DNA of 64,000 nucleotides. It comes from Lepisosteus oculatus (Eukaryota; Chordata; Actinopteri; Semionotiformes; Lepisosteidae). The stretch is from NCBI RefSeq assembly GCF_040954835.1, contig NC_090699.1, forward strand, positions 13,633,817 to 13,697,816. Direction: 5' to 3'. Below are positions 57,440-64,000 of the stretch, piece by piece; the stretch's first letter is position 1; the number at the start of each line of letters is the position of its first letter. The position numbers and the translations under genes are program-made. Below the pieces are notes generated by a model. The model was not told the origin of the DNA and ran no database searches. It was given only the letters and a program-made list of their open reading frames with translations.

Positions 57440-60023
57440 ATGTCGAACTCGGTGCTGTCCGTGATCTCCCGGTTCCTGGACGAGTACTCCAGCAGCACGC
57501 TCAACCGGCTGAAGGTGGTGGACGCGTATCTGCTGTACATCCTGCTGACCGGGGCGCTGCAGTTCCTCTACTGCCTGCTGGTCGGCACCTTCCCCTTCAA
57601 CAGCTTTCTCTCCGGCTTCATTTCCTGCGTGGGCTCCTTCATCCTCGGGGGTAAGACGCGCGGAACCCCTCTCTCTCAGTGCAGTGTTAATGTACTGGAG
57701 TGTCCAGTCAGTCAGTGTGTCTGTATGAACCCCTCTCTCTCAGTGCAGTGTTAATGTACTGGAGTGTCCAGTCAGTCAGTGTGTCTGTATGAACCCCTCT
57801 CTCTCAGTGCAGTGTTAATGTACTGGAGTGTCCAGTCAGTCAGTGTGTCTGTATGAACCCCTCTCTCTCAGTGCAGTGTTAATGTACTGGAGTGTCCAGT
57901 CAGTGTGTCTGTATGAACCCCTCTCTCTCAGTGCAGTGTTAATGTACTGGAGTGTCCAGTCAGTCAGTGTGTCTGTATGAACCCCTCTCTCTCAGTGCAG
58001 TGTTAATGTACTGGAGTGTCCAGTCAGTCAGTGTGTCTGTATGAACCCCTCTCTCTCAGTGCAGTGTTAATGTACTGGAGTGTCCAGTCAGTCAGTGTGT
58101 CTGTATGAACCCCTCTCTCTCAGTGCAGTGTTAATGTACTGGAGTGTCCAGTCAGTCAGTGTGTCTGTATGAACCCCTCTCTCTCAGTGCAGTGTTAATG
58201 TACTGGAGTGTCCAGTCAGTCAGTGTGTCTGTATGAACCCCTCTCTCTCAATGCAGTGTTAATGTACTGGAGTGTCCAGTCAGTGTGTCTGTATGAACCC
58301 ATCTCTCTCAGTGCAGTGTTAATGTACTGGAGTGTCCAGTCAGAGTGTCTGTATGAACCCCTCTCTCTCAGTGCAGTGTTAATGTACTGGAGTGTCCAGT
58401 CAGTCAGTGTGTCTGTATGAACCCCTCTCTCTCAGTGCAGTGTTAATGTACTGGAGTGTCCAGTCAGTCAGTGTGTCTGTATGAACCCCTCTCTCTCAGT
58501 GCAGTGTTAATGTACTGGAGTGTCCAGTCAGTCAGTGTGTCTGTATGAACCCCTCTCTCTCAGTGCAGTGTTAATGTACTGGAGTGTCCAGTCAGTCAGT
58601 GTGTCTGTATGAACCCCTCTCTCTCAGTGCAGTGTTAATGTACTGGAGTGTCCAGTCAGTCAGTGTGTCTGTATGAACCCCTCTCTCTCAGTGCAGTGTT
58701 AATGTACTGGAGTGTCCAGTCAGTCAGTGTGTCTGTATGAACCCCTCTCTCTCAGTGCAGTGTTAATGTACTGGAGTGTCCAGTCAGTGTGTCTGTATGA
58801 ACCCCTCTCTCTCAGTGCAGTGTTAATGTACTGGAGTGTCCAGTCAGTCAGTGTGTCTGTATGAACCCCTCTCTCTCAGTGCAGTGTTAATGTACTGGAG
58901 TGTCCAGTCAGTCAGTGTGTCTGTATGAACCCCTCTCTCTCAGTGCAGTGTTAATGTACTGGAGTGTCCAGTCAGTGTGTCTGTATGAACCCCTCTCTCT
59001 CAGTGCAGTGTTAATGTACTGGAGTGTCCAGTCAGTGTGTCTGTATGAACCCCTCTCTCAGTGCAGTGTTAATGTACTGGAGTGTCCAGTCAGTGTGTCT
59101 GTATGAACCCCTCTCTCTCAGTGCAGTGTTAATGTACTGGAGTGTCCAGTCAGTCAGTGTGTCTGTATGAACCCCTCTCTCTCAGTGCAGTGTTAATGTA
59201 CTGGAGTGTCCAGTCAGTCAGTGTGTCTGTATGAACCCCTCTCTCTCAGTGCAGTGTTAATGTACTGGAGTGTCCAGTCAGTCAGTGTGTCTGTATGAAC
59301 CCCTCTCTCTCAGTGCAGTGTTAATGTACTGGAGTGTCCAGTCAGTCAGTGTGTCTGTATGAACCCCTCTCTCTCAGTGCAGTGTTAATGTCCTGGAGTG
59401 TCCAGTCAGTCAGTGTGTCTGTATGAACCCCTCTCTCTCAGTGCAGTGTTCATGTCCTGGAGTGTCCAGTGTGATTAAAATGGTATGTGGTTGGACAGGA
59501 CAGTCAGCGCTTCTGCTTCACATGCTGTGGTCTGCTGTCTGTGTGGAGTCTGCATGTTCCCCCATGTCCCTGGTGCCCTGTGGTCTTTCCTTCTCTGAAT
59601 GCCTGCTCGACGGGTGTGATGGTCTGCAGTCGACTGTCCCTGTCTGTGCGGGGCTGGTGTCAGCCCTGTGCTCCGGCCCGTCGCTGCTCGCCGGGACTGT
59701 GTGGGGACGCATGAGCGTGGAGTTCTGCCACGAGGCTGTGGATTTCTGGCTGTGTTTTCCAGCTCTGTGGAGCTGCATCCCTTTGTCTGCTCTCTGGAGG
59801 TCGGCGGATAGCTGCGTTTATTCGGTCGCTCTGGGTTTTCCTGGGATGTGCGCTAACCCTGATATTGCCTCCCTGTTCCCTCTCTCTCCCAGTCTGCCTG
59901 CGCATCCAGATCAACCCCCAGAATAAGGGCGATTTCCTGGGCATCTCCCCGGAGCGCGCCTTCGCCGACTTCCTGTTCGCCCACACCGTGCTGCACCTCG
60001 TCGTCATCAACTTCATTGGCTGA
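57440..60023 (+). CDS. dad1: DAD1, oligosaccharyltransferase subunit (defender against cell death 1), complete, 2 coding exons
   Basis: DAD1 (Ost2 family) is a small membrane subunit of the ER oligosaccharyltransferase that transfers glycan from dolichol to nascent-chain asparagine; its loss triggers apoptosis. Coding exons 57440-57650 and 59893-60023 join in phase (342 nt, 113 residues plus TGA), the exact vertebrate length. Near-invariant stretches are [53 protein letters not shown] and [13 protein letters not shown]. Hydrophobic membrane segments lie at about residues 30-50, 53-73 and 93-112. The ATG has A at -3. The donor GGGG|GTAAGA and acceptor CTCTCCCAG|TC are canonical. The 2.2-kb intron is mostly the 60/64-bp minisatellite. 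A CAG|GTGAGT at 60064-60072, just after the stop, could be a 3' UTR donor. Confidence 0.98.
57660..59468 (+). repeat. 60/64-bp minisatellite (family A), DAD1 intron 1, inverted relative to the other arrays
   Basis: About 29 units starting 10 bp after the DAD1 donor. The array is in the opposite genomic orientation to every copy in CARMIL3 and ABHD4, so relative to transcription it has the same polarity: DAD1 pre-mRNA also carries CCCCTCTCTCTCAG in each unit. Confidence 0.97.
59469..59892. other. DAD1 intron 1, 3' part
   Basis: Unique DNA up to the exon 2 acceptor. 59538-59600 contains an inverted fragment of the dispersed fish-type repeat (GTGTGGAGTCTGCATGTTCC). CCTCCCTGTTCCCTCTCTCTCCCAG forms the acceptor tract. 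Confidence 0.55.
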
Positions 60024-60074
60024 GAGGACCGGCCCCGCCCCCTGCCCCTCCCCGCCCCTGGGCCAGGTGAGTGT

Positions 60075-60525
60075 GTGTGATCTGCTGGGCCCGGAGTGGG
60101 GAACAAGCTGCCCAGCCATGTTGTTGAAGCCGATACCCTGACTTCTCTCCAGACACAGCTGGGTGAGACCCCCCCAGTCAGGACAGAAGGATTGCCTTTA
60201 CACAGAGGGTGGTGGGGGTGGGGAACAAGCTGCCCAGCCATGTTGTTGAAGCCGATACCCTGACTTCTCTCCAGACACAGCTGGGTGAGAGCCTCCAGTC
60301 AGGACAGAAGGATTGCCTTTACACAGAGGGTGGTGGGAGTGTGGAACAAGCTGCCCAGCCATGTTGTTGAAACCGATACCCTGGCTTCTCTCCAGACACA
60401 GCTGGGTGAGCTCCTCCAGTCAGGACAGGAGGCTCTTCTTTACACAGAGAGGGGTGGGGGCGTGGAACGTGCTGTGGCTTCATGCTGTTGAAGCCGATAC
60501 CTTGATTTCTTTCAACAGTGGAGAT
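60075..60525 (+). repeat. About 121-bp x4 tandem repeat derived from a retrotransposon reverse-transcriptase C-terminus
   Basis: Corresponding positions recur at about 60111, 60233, 60354 and 60474 (periods of 122, 121 and 120 bp). Each unit includes GAACAAGCTGCCCAGCCATG and GAAGCCGATACCCTGA. In one plus-strand frame it reads FTQRVVGVWNKLPSHVVE followed by SLQTQLGELL, which resembles the end of non-LTR reverse-transcriptase proteins (…FSQRVV…WN.LP…V). It is non-functional. Confidence 0.6.
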
Positions 60526-60802
60526 GCACAGGTATCCCAGTGGTGTTGTGGGATATTGGCGGGTGGAATGGGAGGTGGCTCTGCGCCCTGCCCCTGTCTG
60601 TTCTGGAGAAACTCCACTGGTATGATGTGCTTCAGCCCAGCTGGCTTTATAAGTCACTGTTAAATCACCAATTTCTCCAGGCCTGGAGAAGCTTAACAGT
60701 GATGAGCTGGACGGGCGACTGGCTTAAATTGAGGAAGTTAGGGACCATTTGACACCAAATTCTGAAGAGCGCTCAGCCCTCAAGGCCCAGAGTTCCCATA
60801 TA

Positions 60803-62379
60803 CAGTTGCAAGAAAACGTTTGTGAACCCTTTGGAATTACCTGGATTTCTGCATTAATGACTCATAAAAATGTGGTCTGATCTTCAACGAAGTCACAATA
60901 ATAGACAAACACAATCTGCTTAAACTAATAACACACAAACAATTGTACTTCTTGTCAATATTGAACACGTCGTTTAAAGATTCACAGTCCAGGCTGGAAA
61001 AATTGTGAACCCTTGTCTTTAGTAACTGGTAGAACCTGCTTGAGCAGCAATAGGCTTCCCCAAATGTTTCCTGTAGCTGCTGAGGCTTGCAGGACGGATA
61101 GGAGGAATTTTAGACCATTCCTCCTTGCACAACTGTTTCAGATCATTGATATTTCTGGGATTCCTTGCGTGAACAGCTCTCTTCAGGTCATGAGACAGCA
61201 TCTGAACTGGGCTGAGGTCTGGACTCTGACTTGGCCGTTCCAGAACACGAATTCTCTTCTGTTTAAGCCATTCTGTTGTTGATTTACTCCTGTGTTTAGG
61301 GTCATTGTCTTGCTGCATCACCCAACTTCAGTTGAGCTTCAGGTGACGGACCGCTACCCTGACATTCTCCTGTGAAATGTCTTGATCCAATTTTGAATTC
61401 CTTGTACCCTCTGTGACAGCAAGCTGTCCAGGCCCTGAGCCAGCAAAGCAGCCCCAAACCATGATGCTCCCTCCACCATGCTTCACGGCTGGGATGAGAT
61501 TTTGGTGTCGGTGTGCAGTGCTTTTTTTCCTCCAAACATAGCGTCGCGCATTTCTGCCAAAGAGTTCAACTTTTGTCTCATCCGCCCACAGAACATTGTC
61601 CCAGACGCGTTGTGGAACATCCAGGTGGTCTCTTGCCAACTAGAGATGTGCAGCAGTGTTTTTATTTGGAGAGCAGTGGTTTCCTCTGTGGTGTCCTTCC
61701 ATGAACACCCTTCTTGTTCAGTGTTTTTCCTATAGTGGACACATGAACAGAGACTTTGGCAAGTCCAAGAGATTTCTGCTGGTCCTTTGCTGTTGCCCTA
61801 GAGTTCTTTTTCACCTCCTTCAGCATGGCACACTGCACTCTTGCTGTGATCTTTGCAGGACGCCCACTCCTAGGAAGAGTAGCAGCAGTACTGAATTTCC
61901 TCCATTTGTAGACAGTTTGTCTTACTGTGGCTTGATGAACACGCAGGCCTTTAGAAATGCGTTCGTAGCCTTTTCCAGCTTTATGCATCTCCACAGTTCT
62001 TCTCAGGTCTTTTGATCGGGGCATGGTTCACGTGAACAGCTCTTTCTTGAGAAGAGCAGACTCTGTCAGTAACCAGCCTTTGTGTGCCTTTTTTATAGGG
62101 CAGGGCACCTCCAACCCACACCTCCAGTCTCGTGTCATTGATGGGAACACCTGACTCCAGTTAGCTTTTGGAGAAGTCAATAGAGGTTCACATACTTTTT
62201 TTTCTGTGAATGTTTAAACGATGTGTTCAGTACCGACAAGAAGACGTACAATTGTTTGCGTGTTATTAGTTTAGGAAGATTGTGTTTGTCTAGTCTTGTG
62301 ACTTTCAGCTGAAGATCAGACCACATTTTTATGAAATCCAGGCGATTCCGAAGGGTTCACAAGTTTTTACTTGCAACTG
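60803..62379 (-). mobile_element. Tc1/mariner-family transposon with long IR/DR termini, inactive
   Basis: The ends CAGTTGCAAG...CTTGCAACTG are flanked by TA at 60801-60802 and 62380-62381, the duplication expected for Tc1. The inverted repeats are about 200 bp (to about 61013 and from about 62170) and each holds an outer and an inner copy of a GTGAACC motif, the IR/DR layout of Sleeping Beauty-like elements. The 1577-bp size fits the family. The transposase gene lies between on the minus strand and is broken. Confidence 0.93.
61019..62024 (-). pseudogene. Tc1-type transposase pseudogene
   Basis: From 62024 the reading starts MPRSKDLRRTVEMHKAG (paired-like helix-turn-helix DNA-binding domain), with GRPAKI near an AT-hook-like GRP motif. 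A frameshift near 61640-61665 leads to the catalytic part: WADETKVELFG (first Asp), VKHGGGSIMVWGCF (family signature), then an in-frame TGA just after HLKLN (61328-61330), then QQDNDPKH (second Asp). At the third catalytic site the element reads SPDLSPVQMLSHDLK, with Gln where the family has Glu (PIEMLWHDLK). With one frameshift, one stop and a lost catalytic acid, no active enzyme can be made. Confidence 0.93.
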
Positions 62380-62381
62380 TA

Positions 62382-63230
62382 GGAACAAATGACCCTCCCG
62401 ATCGGTCTCTGGTCGTACAGTGATAGTTGCCCCAGGGTGACCCGGATTGGAGCCCCGTAGGCTGGGACCCCTGCTTTTGATCCGGACTCCTGGTTTTACG
62501 GGGCTCTGGGCTGCTGCCGAGTGCGGTGGGCCAGGGTGCGAGGTCAGAGCCAGGGCGAGAAGGCAGGAGCGCCCCCTGCTGCTGGTCGCTGCTCACTGTG
62601 ATGCTCCTTCGGATATTTTTGATTCACCCAGGGCAGGCCCCGACTCGGCGCCCCCACCCCATCCCCATCCCCATCCCTGCAGAGACAGCTTTGCAGTTGC
62701 TTCGGCATGAAGGGCACATGAATAAAACCGCTAACGCTGCTAGCAGTACTCTGGTGCGATAGCGCCCCCTGTCAGGCACAGCTGGAGAACTGCAGACCGC
62801 AGGGCGAGCCCACACAGGACAGAGGGAATGGCAGAGATGATCATATTCTTATACTTGTTTAGCTGCGTCGGGAATGGACAGAGCACTGCTCACAGGCTTT
62901 TCGTATGTTTTCAGCCCCCTGTTTTGTTCACTTGTTGGTGTTGTGTAGATGAACGAGTGGAGAGACGACGACTGAAACTCTGGATTTCGTTTTGGAATCT
63001 GACCGGCTGCCCGGCCCCCCTGGACCCCTGTGCGCGAGAGCGCCCCCCCCGAGCCCGCAGGCCCAGCGGTGGAACTGCAGCTGGCTCTGATGGCCGTAAC
63101 AGCGCACCGAGTTCCTCAGTCTGCGCGCTGACTCCTTCGTCGGCTCGTCTCCACGGCCCTCGGGCTCCTGGCTTGGGAAAGTTTGTGTGTTTTTTTTCTA
63201 AACCTTCTGTAAAGAATAAACTTTCCTCCA
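62382..63230 (+). other. DAD1 downstream region with a poly(A) signal
   Basis: Unique, moderately GC-rich sequence. AATAAA lies at 63215-63220 in a T-rich setting and is the best plus-strand polyadenylation signal after DAD1, so a spliced or very long DAD1 3' UTR might end near 63235. Two CTCF-like motifs lie on the minus strand at 62569-62585 and 62761-62776. No T-cell receptor segment or other coding exon was recognised. Confidence 0.35.
62569..62776 (-). promoter_or_regulatory. Pair of CTCF-like motifs downstream of DAD1
   Basis: The minus strand reads CCAGCAGCAGGGGGCGC (62585-62569) and CCTGACAGGGGGCGCT (62776-62761). Both contain the CAGGGGGCGC core and point the same way. In mammals the DNA between DAD1 and the TCR alpha gene holds an enhancer and insulator with CTCF sites; a similar role here is inference only. 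Confidence 0.35.
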
Positions 63231-63589
63231 GTGAGCCACTTGTTAACAAAATGAGCACAATGTGTTGGTTTCACTCTATGCATTTGTCTCTGTGTGTGGG
63301 GTGTGTCTGTCAGACCCTGTGTGTGTGTGTGTGTCTCCTCTGTGCCTGTGTGATGTTGCCATTCCTGTGTGGGTGTGTGTGTGTGTTTTGTAGTGGGATG
63401 TGTTGCTGTAGGGGGTGAGGCAGCCTCTCTCTGTATCAGGCCTGTATGGTGAAAGGAGAGGCTTTTTTGAAAGTCGGTTGTGGTGGATTCACTCTGGCCT
63501 GACCTACCTCTGAAAGCGAGTAAGACGGAGTCTTTCCCAGCCGCTGCCCGAGCTTGAGGAAACAAGAGGTAAAAAGTAAAACTTCCGTC

Positions 63590-64000
63590 ATTTTCCAGCG
63601 GTAGACGGTCCGGTCCGGGTCTCCCGCACAAAACACGGCTACAGTCGCCCGGGGCGGAAACGCTGTTGCTAAGCGACCAGGGCTACGGAAGTCAGCGGGC
63701 GTCGCTAGGCAACCGGACGCCAAGGGCCGGACCGTCACAGGCGATTCGGCGGGAATGTACGGACCGGTCGAAGCGCGGTTAAAAACATCGTTTTCCACGG
63801 CGCTTCCGTCAGTTCAATCTTTCCGCGGAAAGGGCGTTTGTCACCGCAACCTGTTAAAGATGTCGCCCCCCTAGTGCCCCGCCGGGATCATTCCTGCGTT
63901 GCGGAGGCACACGGAACCGGATATGCGCCGCAATTCGCTTCCGTGTCGGGAAAGACGACCGGCGACGTTTTCGAAGAGTTTTTAAACCCCTAGTAGTTAC
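63590..64000. promoter_or_regulatory. CpG-rich promoter-like region with two X-box motifs
   Basis: CpG-dense sequence containing GTTGCTAAGCGAC (63665-63677) and GTCGCTAGGCAAC (63701-63713), both fitting the RFX X-box (GTNRCC-N-RGYAAC type), plus ETS-like CGGAAG/CTTCCG at 63686, 63804 and 63939. RFX X-boxes are typical of ciliary gene promoters. No start codon with a recognisable protein lies inside the window, so the driven gene would lie to the right or on an exon not identified. Confidence 0.5.

Noticed and set aside
63436..63798. 120-codon frame on the minus strand
   Set aside because: It matches no known family, overlaps the X-box promoter motifs and ends in low-complexity DNA. It is likely a chance frame in CpG-rich sequence.
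62380..64000. T-cell receptor alpha/delta segments expected near DAD1
   Set aside because: No constant-domain cysteine/tryptophan pattern, J-segment FGxG motif or recombination signal heptamer-nonamer was found in the 3' flank.

Overview
This is nuclear DNA from a vertebrate, most likely a ray-finned fish. It carries intron-rich genes with GT-AG splice sites, a Tc1/mariner element with long inverted repeats, a 5S rRNA-derived SINE, non-LTR retrotransposon tails and a dispersed repeat typical of fish genomes. The species cannot be fixed from the sequence. No prokaryotic, organellar or viral gene was seen.

Three protein-coding genes can be assembled exon by exon with every reading phase agreeing. 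CARMIL3 (minus strand) runs from its start codon at 26711 off the left edge; 24 coding exons encode the first 692 residues (PH-like domain, linker, leucine-rich repeat array, start of the helical region). ABHD4 (minus strand, 56660 to 34856) is complete: 8 exons, 365 residues. DAD1 (plus strand, 57440 to 60023) is complete: 2 coding exons, 113 residues. ABHD4 and DAD1 are head to head across a 0.78 kb shared promoter interval, the arrangement also found in human beside the T-cell receptor alpha/delta locus. No TCR segment is visible here. The genes act in separate processes: actin capping-protein regulation, N-acyl phospholipid hydrolysis, and ER N-glycosylation.

Layout. 1-26711: CARMIL3, whose introns are almost wholly filled by tandem repeats. 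26712-27110: its GC-rich 5' region. 27110-33960: intergenic DNA with purine-rich sequence, retrotransposon tails, 38-bp and 37-bp arrays, a CpG-rich stretch and a very regular 40-bp GC-rich array. 33960-56660: ABHD4, with an 8.6-kb CA/GT-type array in intron 5, a 3.2-kb 54/58-bp array in intron 4 and a CU-rich repeat in the 3' UTR. 56661-57439: divergent promoter. 57440-60023: DAD1. 60070-60520: tandem copies of a reverse-transcriptase C-terminal fragment. 60803-62379: a dead Tc1-like transposon. 62380-63590: mostly unique DNA with a poly(A) signal. 63590-64000: CpG-rich promoter-like sequence with two X-box motifs, probably of a gene beyond the window.

The most striking property is the repeat landscape. 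One 60/64-bp minisatellite family occurs in eight introns of three genes on both strands, always oriented so that the pre-mRNA carries a polypyrimidine-CAG (3' splice-site-like) module, and five of the eight arrays directly abut a real splice acceptor. Other introns hold unrelated arrays that also appear to have grown from splice-junction sequence. Several arrays multiply a recognisable protein-binding motif (CACGTG, UAGGG, UG repeats, a CTCF-like core).
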